From assembly GCA_019454045.1 (NCBI GenBank), contig SKCR01025352.1, positions 1-64,000 on the forward strand: 64,000 bases of DNA, written 5' to 3'. Made by a program: the position numbers and the translations under genes. The notes below the pieces were generated by a model. The model did no database searches and was not told where the DNA came from. It saw only the letters and a list, made by a program, of their open reading frames with translations. Positions 9,817 through 22,339 of this stretch are shown here, in pieces. Origin of the DNA: Zanthoxylum bungeanum (taxonomy: Eukaryota; Streptophyta; Magnoliopsida; Sapindales; Rutaceae). How positions within the stretch are numbered: position 1 is the stretch's first letter; the number at the start of each line of letters is the position of its first letter.

Positions 9817-11556
9817 TGTAGGAAACGTTTCCCTAGCGCAGCGAAAGTGTCTTAGGCTCACGGATCGGACTTGAAAATTTTTTATGCCCTTCTCCTACGA
9901 ATGCGGAATGGAACCAGTAGGTATACGAAAATTTTACTTCTGTTTTTAACAAAATTTCGGCCCCGAAACATCCCATGAACAGCAGCTTAAAACCGGACTG
10001 TTTTAGCACCCGATATGCGCCCAATGCAATGTAAAATCAGCCCCTGAAATGCGTGGTCTTAGGCTGTGATTTGGTTCTGATTTTTCACTAAAAAATCAGC
10101 CCCAACACAGCCTCAAAAAGTCCCCAAGTGTTTTCCAAAATTCCGAATTAAATAAAATTCAAACCGAGCCCCGAATCAATTATACGTTGCACGGCAGTGA
10201 GGATAATTCACCCTCACTGTCGCAAGCTTGTGTAGATGAATGGTGATGGATAATATTTTGTTCGACACCAAAAGAGTCTTATGTGCTTTGTCTCACAACC
10301 AACGGAAACAAGTGTGTGCTTGACTCACACAAAAAACAATCTCTAAACTTCTTAGAAATTTTATCACACTCAATTTATTTTTCTTTTTCTTCTTTTTACT
10401 TTCTCAACTTTTGATTCAGTGCTTGAACGATTTGAGCACTCAAGTCTCTCTATTGCGAATAGAAAGATTAAAATTCATAATCATTATGAATAATCGTTCA
10501 TTAGAGAATCAATGGTACTTAAGGTAAAATAATTAGAGGGGTATAACGGACATTATGACCCGGCTCAAATTACGAGATACTCGTGAAGGTACAATTCGTA
10601 TGTAATGACTATATCGATGGACACCGACTTGGTTCGGCTTAATATATCATCTGCGGCAACGAGAGTGTAACTTCGGGTTTTTAGTGGAATAACCCGGAGT
10701 TAATAATTTGGAATATTTAATTAAGAGCTTAATTAATATTCGAGATTATTGGAGCTCGGAACTGTAGGTCCATTTGGTCCCTGTGCTAGCTCAATTTACT
10801 ATAGCGAATTTAGTATAATTGGATAGTCCAATTATATACTCACAAAGGTATAATATTATTAATATGATTAATAATATTATTTGTCACACTTGAAACTATA
10901 TATTAAAAGTTATATATGATTTATATATATAAATGATTATATGATAATTATTTTTTATTAATAATTAAATTATATATGATATAATTTAAATGAAGGCTAC
11001 ATTTGTAATTTTCCAAATTAAAGGGTTTTGGAAACCCTTGAGTTAATTTTGGAAGTTACAAATCTATAATGGTATTAAACCTTTTGATTTTGTAACATAT
11101 TTGGCTTTATGGAAAGCTAATACAATTGTTGCAAAATTAATAAAAGATTATATGCCATTGCCGTTTTTGGCATAAGAGAAAAGGGAAGTTTTGATAGCTT
11201 TGGAAGTTATCAAAATTTAAATAGGCAAATGAATCTTTAATTTTGTAATTTATTTTGTCATCATGGTAACAATCAATGCAAGATATATGTTACAAAAATT
11301 TAAAGGGAAATTTTTAGCCTTGACCGATTCTAGCATGCAAGTGGAGGGGAGTGGTTGTTTTGTTTTGGAAACAAATAACCCTAGATATAAAAAGAAGATT
11401 AATTTTTTCTTTTTTGGCTAAGCTCTAATTCTTGCAACCCTAGCCACTTTTCTTCATCTTCTCAATTCTCTCAAAGTTGAGGAGGGCAGAAAAATTTTCA
11501 AGGTCGATTCCAGGTGCCTAAGCCGCTTCCGCTGCGCAAGGAAAGCGTTTCCTACA
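9817..11556 (+). mobile_element. Solo element S, LTR-like, 1740 bp
   Basis: It begins TGTAGGAAACG and ends CGTTTCCTACA, flanked by AGTAC (9812-9816) and ATTAC (11557-11561), a 5-base duplication with one mismatch. The ends are inverted over about 31 bases, longer than usual for an LTR. Inside are a TATA-like site (11385-11394) and then a CT-rich leader, as in a plus-oriented copia LTR. The right end shares CGCTTCCGCTGCG with the D1 LTR end at 57480. No coding frame exceeds 63 codons. A solo LTR is the best reading; a non-autonomous DNA transposon with long inverted ends is the alternative. Confidence 0.7.
11385..11394 (+). promoter_or_regulatory. Candidate TATA box of element S
   Basis: ATATAAAAAG lies about 170 bases before the right end and is followed by a pyrimidine-rich, leader-like stretch. 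This supports plus orientation if S is an LTR. Confidence 0.4.
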
Positions 11557-11627
11557 ATTACCCCAGGTATACTACATATACAAGACACTACCACTCTATT
11601 ACTACAGTCACTGACTCCCTAGACCAT

Positions 11628-11639
11628 GCTCTGATACCA
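11628..11639 (-). other. G1 primer binding site (tRNA-iMet)
   Basis: On the minus strand this reads TGGTATCAGAGC, the standard complement of the initiator tRNA-Met 3' end in plants. It sits four bases inside the LTR end at 11644, so 11644-15986 is the 5' LTR of a minus-strand element. Confidence 0.85.
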
Positions 11640-12060
11640 TCTTTGTAACATCCCCAGTACAAAAATATTACCTGCAATAAACAGATCCCACTATCGCCTA
11701 AGCCTCTAACTCATGCACTAGAACACTAGCTCTTATCTTAATTATATGCAATGTTATAATTAATCATACATACAAACTTAAAAACTTGAATAAACTGAAG
11801 TGCGAGGTCATGAAACAAATATATGAAAATATACATGTCTGAAAGTGTATAAAGTATATATAGTATATGTACATCATCAAATACATGTCTATGATATTAC
11901 AAAATGACATCACAGAGTACTACATCCTATATGAATATAGATCAGGAAAGATGGACCCCATGACTAGTGACTGCAGCATAACACTTGTCCTCGAACTGAG
12001 TCTCCAAAAGTAGCACGTGGCTCACCAAAAGACGATCCTGCAAAAGATCTGGGAAGTTGT

Positions 12061-12072
12061 GGGGGGGGGGGG
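12061..12072 (+). repeat. Poly-G run of 12
   Basis: Twelve consecutive G inside the G1 5' LTR. The corresponding position in the other LTR lies outside the window. It is probably replication slippage, and it is a likely sequencing-error spot. Confidence 0.8.
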
Positions 12073-13321
12073 TGAGTCATATGGAACTCAGTGAGTGAAG
12101 CTACAAAATCAAGAAACCGAATCAGTACAATTGTTTAAAATCATTTAGTCTTAAAGCGCTTCTGAAATCTTTGTTTGAAAAATGGTTCTTTACTTTAAAA
12201 CTTGAGAAAACCTTTTTCTAAAATATTTTCTGCTTAAATCTCTGATACTGAAGAAAACCTGACGCAAGGGGGCGTTACGTATCGCCGTCCCCCCCATACG
12301 CCTAACTAGTGGTCTTGGGGCGTTACGTGTCATCGTCCCCCAAGCTACTGAACCAGAGCCGGTAGTGCTAATATATGATACTACTTGACCCTGAAACTAT
12401 GGTCTATGACCGGCGTAAACACACACGTATAACGCAAGCGCACGTATCGTTCAAGTAGTATAAAAATATTGATCCCACGAGGACTTAATTCCTACTGTTG
12501 TTATTAATTATTGAATCTATTTATTTACAAATATCTAATTGAGTATGAAGAGAATGATTGCTTGATTGATTTGGTTGATTGTAGATTTGCTAAATAAATA
12601 AAAAGACAAAAGAAAATACTAAGGAAAATAACAAAAAGACACAAAGATCTAGGGTTGGGAATCCTTCTAATATCTTTTAAAAGATGAAGTGATTATTTTA
12701 TGTTTGTGTAATAAATCGGTTTACTAACCTGGAACATGAAATTATGCGAAAACCTCTGTCGATGGTCAGACGCAAATACCCAGTTTAAACCAATGGAACC
12801 ATATGTCTATGTCAACCAAATTATCTGGATTCATTAAGTTTAAGTTCCAATTATGGCTACCCCCGCCCGACAGGTATATGTCTATCCTGTAAGGAATCTA
12901 TTAAAGGGTTATCTATCCTCAAGGAAGATCGTGGGCTATTAAGTCTAAGGCTGAAACCTAAAATCCCTATGTCTAGTTCATTTTAGATTTACCACATCAA
13001 TCTTATTGGTGATCAGACACAAGAAACATTAAGCTTAAGACTTAATAAGTAAACCTTTAAATTACCCAAACTAAAAATAACCCCTTATAAACTGGTGATA
13101 TTGGAAGTCATCACAACCCCAGATAACTAACACATAACTAGGGCTAGTAAAAACTTAAAAGTAAAAGACATAAAGTAAAAATGCTGAAAAGTAAAAGACA
13201 TAAAGTAAAAGCTGAAAAGTAATTACAATAAAATAAAATAAAATGCTAAGGTAAAATGATCAACTTTTACTATTTAGATATCTCCCTTAATATAATATAT
13301 TAACTTGTAATTATTTTACCA

Positions 13322-13510
13322 ACCAGCCATATAGGTGGTAACCTGATTAAGTCAAATTAAGTCCAACCAGCCATAAAGGCGGAACCAAAATAAACCTGCC
13401 ATATAGGCGGTAAGAAAATTTAATTACCAACCGACTAATCTGGCGGTATCCTTGATTAGTCAGGTTTAAACTAGGTTAAGATGAATTACCAACCGACCAA
13501 TCTGGCGGTA
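13322..13510 (-). repeat. Diverged CCTATATGG-core units in E2
   Basis: Five units such as AACCAGCCATATAGGTGGTA near 13322, 13364, 13396, 13429 and 13489 match the tandem units of E1 in opposite orientation. The last two have changed to AACCGACTAATCTGGCGGTA and are spaced 60 bases apart. Confidence 0.65.
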
Positions 13511-13793
13511 TCCTTTTTTAAGTCAATATTTTAAATAGTGAATTTATTATTTTTAAGGGAGATTAATCTAAATAGTAACAGTAAAAGAATTACCTTTCAC
13601 CCTAGCTGGGGAAGTTACCTCCTCATGGTGAATAGTAAAAACTGTAAAAAGTAAGAAAGTAAATTACTATTCTTACAAAACGTAATTAAAATTATTTACA
13701 AAACTAAAAACTAAAGAAAATAGATAGAAAACTCCCTATTTACATCAGAGAATTCAGAGAGAATGGTACATTTGAAACTGAAACATCGAGATG

Positions 13794-13802
13794 AATTTAT
13801 AG
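13794..13802 (-). promoter_or_regulatory. Candidate TATA box of family E LTR
   Basis: On the minus strand CCTATAAAT lies about 75 bases downstream of the G-box array and just after GCGTCGTGACGCC-type palindromes. In E1 the same place reads CCCAAAAATTC, so the box is lost in that copy. Confidence 0.5.
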
Positions 13803-13869
13803 GCCTCGGTAGGCTCTGGGCGTCACGACGCCAAGGCCTTTGGCGTCGCTACGCCAGCTTCTTTTGGTC

Positions 13870-14350
13870 GTGGCATGCTGAGGTGATGACACGTGGTGAT
13901 TCTGGATAAGGTGATAAGGTGACACGTGGCAAGGTGGTTGGAGGTCAATTATTGTGACACGTGGCGGCTTTTATTGGTCGGTTCAGATTCTTATCCACCA
14001 CGTGTCGATTTCGGATAAGAGAGCCAATAATTGATGCTGACGTGGCGCTGACGTGGCGACACGTGGCAAAGTGACTGTCGGCACCATAGAATTGCGACAC
14101 GTGTCACTTCGTGATTGGCTGATGATGATGTGGCGGTGAGGTGGCATGTTGACTCGGTCAAATGATTATGAGGACGATGACATGGCTGACAGATGGAGTG
14201 ACATGTGGCGACACATGGCGATGGCGACTGTCGGCACCGTAGGATGATGACACGTGGCACGACGCATGTTAGCAGATCGGCTGTGATGGTGACACATGGC
14301 ACGACGCACGTTAGCAAAGTCAAACTTTCTCAGATTCTGACACGTGGACT
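13870..14350 (-). promoter_or_regulatory. G-box (CACGTG) array in E2
   Basis: On the plus strand, GACACGTGGC-type units occur near 13887, 13921, 13954, 13996, 14060, 14095, 14246 and 14335, with decayed CACATGG or GACGTGG forms between them. The array lies in the presumed U3, upstream of the TATA-like box on the minus strand. Plant bZIP and bHLH factors recognise this core; use by this element is inference. Confidence 0.6.
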
Positions 14351-15986
14351 CGGCGCACGTTAGGCGTCGCGACACAGAAAATTACCAAAATGCCTTTTTT
14401 TTTTTTCCAATTTTCACTATTTTGGTCCAAATCACCTCCTGAATGTCCTGAAACTTTATTTATCTACAAAATAACACAAAACACATCAAAATATTCACAA
14501 GACTCAAGAAACTATACAAAATATTAGGTTAAATGAGTGGAAAATAGTGATATAATTACCACTCATCAGTCTAGGGCGGTACGTATCGCCGTCTCCCTAG
14601 CTCTGAACTACTTGTGCACACGTTCTATGTCCGTCAATTCCATAAGTCAGAGCTGAGGTGGATTTTTCCCCCATGCTTCGAAAAACATAAAAACTTATGC
14701 TTTTAAATCTTAAAACTTTCAAAACAATCTTTCATAAGAAGTAACTGATAATTCAATAAGGCTAATGCCCTATAGCCTTTAAAATAAATCTCGAAACAAA
14801 TCTTGATCCGTAACAAGTAGTATAAATCAATTTAAAAGAAAAATCTCCACTCATATATTTGAAGTCCGGTCAACTCTGTTTCACGTCGCTGGGGGAGAAC
14901 ACGGCTCCTGACGAGTATCTATTTGGAATTAAACTGGGTTAGAATCATAAGTTATAAAATACGGTTCGAAATTAAGTTAAGTTCCTTAATCTAGTTGAAT
15001 TAGTCCCTTAGAATATCTTTTATTCCTTTAATGAAATGTAGAATAAAACTTTAAACCTTAGTCACGCGTCGCGACTTCAAAAAGAAAAGAAAAAAATATA
15101 TTCTTATTTTGGGTACGCGTCACGACGCCGACCCATCAGCGTCGCGACACGACCTCATTAAATAAACCCAGGCTTCTACCTTGTTCGTGTCGCGATACAT
15201 TGGTATTTCCAGAATCAGAATTCATTTCTTCCATTGTTAGTCCATAAATCTCATTTCAACACAATCACAAGCACTTCAAATAAATAATTTATCATCATAC
15301 TATATTTCCAACATCCCAACAACACCAAAATTTCTTAAATCTTTACATAATGCCCTAACTAGAATAGAAAATCAAAGGTTTTCCAAACATGAATTTCTAA
15401 ACCAACAACCTTCAATAATCATAATACTACTGCATTCTCAACATATATTACCAACACCCAAACTTCATAACTCAACTTAAAAATTTTGGGTCAAAAGTTT
15501 CTTACCTTTATTCAACCTCCTCCTTTCCCAATAATGCGCATTGATCTTCTTTTTCTTCTTATTGGGTTTATTTGAATGGATTAATCTTGTTAAGCTTCAC
15601 ATCTTTGCCAAGAAAATTAAAAACTCTCTTTTTTTCTCTCCTCACTCTCACGGCCAAGCCAAGGAAAATGAAAAAAGTATTCACCATCTGTTTTATTTAT
15701 TTTCTCACCATTTTCTTAACCCATTTTCTAGAAAAGTCTTGGTAATTTAGTTTTTTGGGCCATGGGTTTCCTTTCTTTTATTTCTTTTAAATTTATTGGG
15801 CCTTGCTAGAAAACAAAGGAAAATTTGGGCTAAAATTTATTCAAATTAGGTTAGACTCACTTAGGCCCCATATTAAGTAGATGTCTATTGTCTCTAAGTC
15901 GATCCTGGAAATTATTTATTAGTACCTGAAGAGAAAATCCCATGCGTCCCCTAGTCGAATTAAAAAAAATATTTGGGATCATTACA

Positions 15987-16730
15987 AAACCCACCTCAGA
16001 TGTAACTAATGGAATTGACGGATATAACATGTGCAAACGTAGTTCAGGACTAGAGATGATTAATGCTTCTAGAACCTAGTTCAGGGCTAGGGGACGACAA
16101 TATATAACCCCCATAGACCCTAGTTTCGGGGTCAGGTAGTAACATGGATCAACACTACTGGCTCTAATTCAGTGGCTTGGGGGACGACGATACATAACAC
16201 TCCAGGACTACTAGTTATGCGTATGGGGGGACGGCGATACTTAACGCCCCCATACGTCAGGTTTTCTACAGCTTCAAGAGATTTCAAATAAAAGATTTTT
16301 CAGAAACATATTTCTCAAAGTTTGAAAGGAAAATAATCAATTGTCAAGTATATGGTTCAGAAAACAGTTTAAATTTAAGACGATTTTACTCAACCATGCT
16401 GATACAGTTTTCTCTGATTTTGTAGTTTCACTAACTGAGTTCTATAGGACTCACCCACCACTCTATAGTTCTTTTGTAGGATCCATCTTTTGGTGAACCA
16501 CGCGTAACTTTTGCAGACATAATCCTGGAACAAGAGTTATGTTACAGTCACCAGTTATGAAGTCCATCATATCAGATCTACATTCACATAGAATGTAGTT
16601 TTCTGTGATTCCACTTTATTGTATGACAAAATATGTGATGATGATGTCTATATGACGAGTATTTTCAGTATATGCACATATTTTTATGGTTATGCAATTG
16701 AGTTAGTTCTAAGATTGTGTGTGTGATTGT
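15987..16730 (+). repeat. Plus-oriented G-type LTR fragment, host of G1 and C1
   Basis: This is the reverse complement of the inner part of the G1 LTR, including the GACGGCGATAC-type repeats (16090-16260) and the ACTGAGTTCTATAGGACTC stretch (16432-16450). It runs directly up to the G1 LTR end at 15986 and is cut on the right by the C1 LTR at 16731. It is an older G-family copy into which both elements inserted. Confidence 0.7.
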
Positions 16731-18698
16731 TGTTGGGTTTTCTAGGTCAAACCAAGATCATATTAAGCGATGAAAAGTGCGAATACATCAAAGTAAAATT
16801 GCGGAAATACTCACTTTGATCGGCTTTTGGATGCGACAAACACAAAACTTTTCTTTGCTCCATGGAATTCGGCCAAGCCCTTGGTTGTCCTCCTTGAGTT
16901 GTCTTCAAGCTCCAAGCTTTGATAATGGATTCCATGCTCATGAATGGGTTTCCCTATCACATTTTTAAGACCCCTTGGATGTGCTAGCATCATTGAAAAA
17001 TTTGCCACAAATCTTTCTATTTCCCTTGTGTAACTCTCGGCATTTGCAGAAAATTAGAGAAAAGAATGGCTCAAAACCGAATGAAGGAGAGAGAGGAAGA
17101 AGATGAAGTTGTGTGTTGTGTGATCTAATTACACAAAATGAAAGTCAAATACCAAAAAATATTAAAATGGTAAATGTCTTTCAAGCCATCACACTAGTGT
17201 GTTTCACACTCAACCACCTACCAACAACTTCCATCACATTAAAGTGATAAAGTTGATTAGTGATGTGACGCGTGATGTGACTTGTGGGCCCCACTTGATT
17301 CAAAATACGAGTGGGCCCGCAAACACTCCCGGGCTCGGGTTCACTAATTTCGAATTAACGAATTTTCCGTTGGGACGTAATTAAATCAAATTTAATTAAA
17401 TAATTATGCCTAGCAAAGTTACTATTTACGTCGCTAGTGAATTAATTCTAAATTAACACGTTTGCTCGAATTAAAATCTAATTTTAATTCCGCGTCGAAA
17501 TCTAATTTCGCATAATATATCGAATATATTATTTTATCGATTAATTCCAAATTAATCGTTCTCTCTCTTTAAATAATATTTTATCCCAGATAAAATATCT
17601 CCGTAATTAATCCTAGATTAATTTTCTCTCTCTTATAATTAATCCTAGATTAATTATGTGTGAGTCATACGTCATCGGTGAATCTTCGGGAAGCGACCCA
17701 AAAGATCCCCGGATATGTTGGCAGTAAATCCGGTCGTCGGACTATCCGAACACGTACGTACCTAGTACTACGTTTTTACCTATTTACAAGACATGATTGG
17801 CTTCTAGCAAAGCACCGTGCCTACCCAATTCTCCAGAAATATTCTTAAAGGAATATGTAATCTGTATCAGGTGTAGTATACGTAGTATTGCGTATTGTGA
17901 TCCAGTATCGGATGTCACTTGTAAGGCCTGGGGCTGGAATTGTGTCTGCCCCGTACGAAGCATATATAGGATCTCTGGTAACTAGTCTCTATAATAAGAT
18001 AATCATGACCTAGTCATATTATCCCAATAACTGCAGTACTAAAGAGTACTAGTTCCGTATCATGTGTGATCATCATCTCCATATGACTGGAGTGATACTT
18101 CTATCTTGACATCACACCCAATACACTACGATTCTCAATATACCCAGAAGAGGCATACGCAGAACCTGTTAAAGCCCTGAACGACCAAAACCAAAGTGTA
18201 TTGATTGTCGCAAGTATTAGCGATGCAAGTCCCAAGTTAAGACCAAATACACCTACCTTGATTTGGACTTCCATAGACACATAGTCATACTACCAATGTA
18301 ATTCCGAGGGGTCTATCCAGAGCGAAGCTGTTTCCGTACCATCGGTAAACACAACCTCCTATCACACTTGCATAAGTATCCAATACTTAAATATATGAGA
18401 ACTATGCCGTTATGCTCCCATAACACGCACAAGTGCAATACTAGTCTATTCCGCATTATCGATGTCCAATCTCGATAATACTATGACTAGGGATATTTTA
18501 ATGATTAAACCTTAGTGGATTAATACTGTCTCATATCTTATTAATCCGGAACTAATCATTTGGACTTTTATCATTTATATATCCCGGTAATCCAATTACA
18601 AATGATAAAATAGTAATTTCCTCTGTCACATAGTTAATTTGTACAACAACACTATGTTCTGTACTAATAGTGATTCTATGGGTCATAATTGTCCAACG
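16731..18698 (-). repeat. C1 copia 3' LTR (1968 bp)
   Basis: It runs from TGTTGGGTTTTCT (16731) to ATTGTCCAAC (18697), with the terminal CA changed to CG. It is homologous along its length to the LTRs at 25696-27809, 30327-32231 and, inverted, 47170-49060. It contains the AATTAATC/GATTAATT dyads at 17540-17660. A polypurine tract follows, showing it is the 3' LTR of a minus-strand element. Confidence 0.85.
17540..17660 (-). repeat. AATTAATC/GATTAATT dyad array, C1 LTR
   Basis: Interrupted palindromes of the type TTAATCCTAGATTAATT and CGATTAATTCCAAATTAATCG occur in tandem. The same array is present in every LTR of this copia family in the window. Confidence 0.65.
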
Positions 18699-18709
18699 AT
18701 CTCCTACTT
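18699..18709 (-). other. C1 polypurine tract
   Basis: On the minus strand AAGTAGGAGAT directly precedes the LTR start. Other copies read AAGTGGGAGAT. Confidence 0.75.
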
Positions 18710-21700
18710 GGCCTATAGCCAATCACTCAAGTGTCCTACACTTGAACTATGTACGATTCACTCAAACTTATGCTGAGAAACTGCTTTCGTCAGCGGATTT
18801 GCAAAGTTATCATCTGATGCGATTTATTCGATCATCACATCACCACGATGTATGATCCGAACGAATCAGATGAATAGTTGAAGTATATACTTGGGTCGTT
18901 GATGAGACCACTAATTCTATAGCATGTGTTGTAGCCTAGCTGCTAACAGAACTACTCCTAATCCAATTAGGATAATATAGATCCAAAGTGTTTCTATTAG
19001 TGCCTCAGCTGTATCAATATTCCGCTTTTGTTGTTTATTCGGCAACAGTATATTGCTTGGAAGATTTCCAGCTCACTGTTCCCTTATTCAAACTATATAG
19101 TACCTTAATTACGACTTATAGTCGTTTTCGTCGGTTAGGAAACTTGCAGCAGTGAACCTAGTCACTTCAAGTTCTCATTCTCCATAGTATAAAACAACAT
19201 CCTTAGTTCATCTAAGATACTCAATGATGTTCTTAACATCAATCCAGTGATCATCACTTGGATTGGACTGATTGTGACTCCATATGCTCAAAGCATATGA
19301 GACACCAGGTCACATACATATCTTTCAATGTACGAGTTCTCGGAGACTGTCAACAACTATTAGATCTATCCCAGTAGATCCTTATTCCTAGAATAAAGGT
19401 TGTCTCTCCCATGAATTCGACGGAGAATTTTCATGAAAGCCAAGCTTTCACCGATTGTATTATAGGAATGTCATTTCCAAGAAATGACATGTCATCATTA
19501 TTTAGGACAATCACTGTTAGTGCTCTCCCACTAACCTCCTTTTATACACAAGAATCATTTTCGTTTTGAATTAAATCATATACCATTATGATTACATCAA
19601 AATGATAGTTCCAAGAACGCAATGCTTGCTTCAATCCATAAATGGATCGATTTAACTTGCAAACCTTGTTTGTTTGTTTTGGTACGAAAAAACCGTCAGG
19701 ATGTTGTAAACATCCTCCAAAAGGTTTCCGTTTAAGGAAAGCAGTTTTGATGTTCAGCTGCCATTTTTCATAAATGAAATACGCAGCATTATCAAGCATT
19801 ATCCAAATGGATTTAACCTTGGCAACGAGTAAAAGATTTCATCGTAATCGACACAATGTTGATAACGATACATTTTCACTACAAACCTAGCTTTGTACGT
19901 TGGTATGTTGCCATCTATGTATGTCTTCCCTGAAGACTTATATAGTACCATTAGGCACAATGCCTTCCGGTACAACAACCAGTGTCCAAACTTGGTTGGT
20001 ATACATGGAATCCATTTCGGACATTATGGCACTTTACCATAATAGGGAGTCGATACCTTGTATCACTTCCTCATACGTAGTCAGTTCGTGTTCCTCAATA
20101 AGATTGACATCTTTATGAGGTGAGATCAGAAACCCAGACCTCCCAGGTTGTTTTCTGACTCTCTTCGACTTACGCGGTTCTTGTGTATTCGAAGATTATT
20201 GGTATAGTTTCATTCCTGATGAACTATTTATGTTCCATTAAGGAATCGGTGCCTGGAACAGTATTACTCTGATTTTCATCGAGTTTTACTTTCCTCCTAC
20301 TTACCACTGCATATACGTATTCCACTTAGGAAAATCGCATGGAGAGCAACAATTACATTGTTCTCTTGTGAGTTGTATAAGTACTATACTTTGGTTACCC
20401 TAGGATAACCCACAAATTAGGCACTTATCCAATTTGGGTTCTAGTTTGGTATCATCTAAACATTCAATTATATGCCCAGCATTCCCAAATCATCAGGGAT
20501 GAGAAAACCCGGTTTCTTTCCTGTTCATATCTAATATGAAGTCTGTCAAACAGATTTTTATGGAACCTTATTCAAAATAAGTCTTGCACTGATTAATGTG
20601 TATCCAGAAGGAAATGGTAGCTCAGAGCGACTCATAATTAACCTTATCATGTCTAACAAAATTCGGTTTCTCTGTTCGGACACACTGCTTAATTGAGGTG
20701 TTCCGGGAGGAGTCCACTATGAAAGAATACTATACTCTTTCAAATATTCGAGAAGCTTATTGCTTAAGTATTTTCTACCACGGTCTAACCGTGACGGTAT
20801 TATACTTTAGCCAATCTGTCTGTCAACTTCGTGTCGAAACTCTTTGAATTTATCAAAAGTTTATGATTCGTGTTTCAAAAGAAACACATAACCATAACGT
20901 GATGCCACATCCGTAAAGGTTATGAAGTATTCATATCCACCTCTAGCCTAGCTAGATATGGGCCCACTTACGTCACTATGAACGAGGGCTAACAGATCGG
21001 TGGCACTAGGACTTTTACCAAGTAAAAGGTGTTTTAGGCACTTTGCCTAATAAACTAGATTCGTAGACATCATTTGAATAGAATCAAATCCGTCCTAGTA
21101 TCCACTCTTCAAAAGTGTGGATATACGAGTCTTGTTTAATGTGTCCCAGACAACAATGCCACAAATAAGTCTCATCTGATTAATTCAGTTTGAGCTATTT
21201 TTTTGTCATGTTATACGTTTGAGATTCATTTATATTCAAAATATAAATACTGTTATTCACATCTAATGTGTTTATCTCAATATCATCTTTATAAAATAAA
21301 ACACTTTAGTGTTCTAGAATATAAAGGCATACCCGCAACGGGTTTAACTCTGATATAGAGATAATATTTCTAGTCAAACTAGGTACATTATAACAGTTTC
21401 CTATTTTAAGTACACTCCCGAAGGGTGGTTCCTAAATTTAGGATTCTACGGTTAAAACAGTGACTCACGTCCTATTTTCGATTCGTAGGTAAATCTCGAT
21501 TAAAGTCAGTATCATGCTCATTAGCAGATTCTGCACAACAGTATATATATTTATGTACCACATCTAGTATCAAAATCCAATTTGAAACTAGTAGTGAACA
21601 TGTTCATGACAAACATGCTTGAAGCCGGAGCCTTGCCCCTCTTCTCTTCCTTCATGTATGCCTTGTCCATACGTCAGTCACGCTTCCAGTGACCCCGTTT

Positions 21701-22250
21701 GCCACAGTTTAGGCAGACATCTTGGGATATGTCATTTGTCTTCCTAGAAGACTGTGATGATTTTGCCTTTGTCCTCCTTGAGCATAGCCATCAACTCTCC
21801 AAGAGTTTTCTCTTGGTTCATTATGAACCTGCCCCAGCTATCGGGTAGAGACTATAAGATCAAATCTTTGGTAGTCTCGGCCACATAGGTAATGCCCAGC
21901 TAACCTAGCTGATCGATGTCACCAATCATCTTCAACACCTAGTGCTCGATAGATGTACCCTCTGACATACACGAGCGAAAGAGCTTCTTTTGAAATTTGT
22001 ACTTCTAAGATTTACGAATAAATCTATGAAGATCTTTAATTTCATCATCATGATACAAAGATCTAATCCTTAATTCTGACGACGGAATTAAAGAGTCATT
22101 ACATTAAGCATAATGGATTGAGCACTAAAGTTATCATCACATGAATCTTCCAAAGATCATGTTCTACTATTTGCTTTAAGTGTTGATGAAACTCTTCAAG
22201 TTAATTGATAACTCGTTTGAACCATTAGAATGCTCAAAAATTGAATGCGA
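18710..22250 (-). pseudogene. C1 copia gag-pol remnant
   Basis: On the minus strand this follows the same order as the C2 coding region (43468-46930) in reverse: gag near 22220-21760, the zinc-knuckle sequence near 21710, integrase near 20900-20600, reverse transcriptase 19799-19542, then RNase H down to about 18900. The longest open piece is 19799-19542 (85 aa), with WQLNIKTAFL and NRSIYGLKQA of the copia reverse transcriptase. Everything else is broken by stops and indels. Gag start, leader and 5' LTR are missing; homology stops near 22250, so the element is truncated there. Confidence 0.85.
19542..19799 (-). pseudogene. Copia reverse transcriptase fragment (C1)
   Basis: An 85-residue open segment matching the C2 segment at 45918-46340: IKTAFL in the palm region, QHPDGFF, KLNRSIYGLKQA and NENDSCV. 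The catalytic YVDD box would lie just downstream at lower coordinates and is not in this open frame. The neighbouring frames are interrupted, so it cannot be functional. Confidence 0.9.
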
Positions 22251-22319
22251 TAAAATTATAATATCCGCCTACATTATATGATTTGATTATATTCATAATC
22301 ATAATTGGTATCACCTTGA

Positions 22320-22339
22320 GTTTATTTTATATATATATA

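Larger units (their letters stand above)
12407..14568 (-). mobile_element. Solo LTR E2, family E (Athila-like), 2162 bp
   Basis: Ends are TGACCGGCGT and ACTCATCA, flanked by a perfect GTCTA duplication at 12402-12406 and 14569-14573. The host sequence on both sides joins into the intact G1 LTR as seen near 4490. In minus orientation it starts TGATGAGTGG, carries a CACGTG array (14350-13870), a TATA-like box near 13797, the CCTATATGG-type units (13510-13322), and ends as E1 does. It encodes nothing. The related sequence at 22564-23872 is followed by a tRNA-Asp primer site, so the family is Athila-like gypsy. Confidence 0.9.
11644..15986 (-). repeat. G1 gypsy 5' LTR, split by solo LTR E2
   Basis: The ends are TGTAACATCC (11644) and CATTACA (15986). 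Removing E2 and one copy of GTCTA leaves about 2176 bases, collinear with the 3' LTR at 4162-5928. The primer binding site adjoins its low end. It holds the GGGGCGTTACGTATCGCC-type repeats at about 12268-12340 and 14574-14600, and TCGCGA palindromes at 15069, 15142 and 15190. Confidence 0.85.

Noticed and set aside
9817..11556. Reading S as a CACTA or Mutator element
   Set aside because: A 5-base duplication, TG/CA ends and a TATA plus leader layout fit an LTR better; CACTA would give 3 bases and Mutator about 9.
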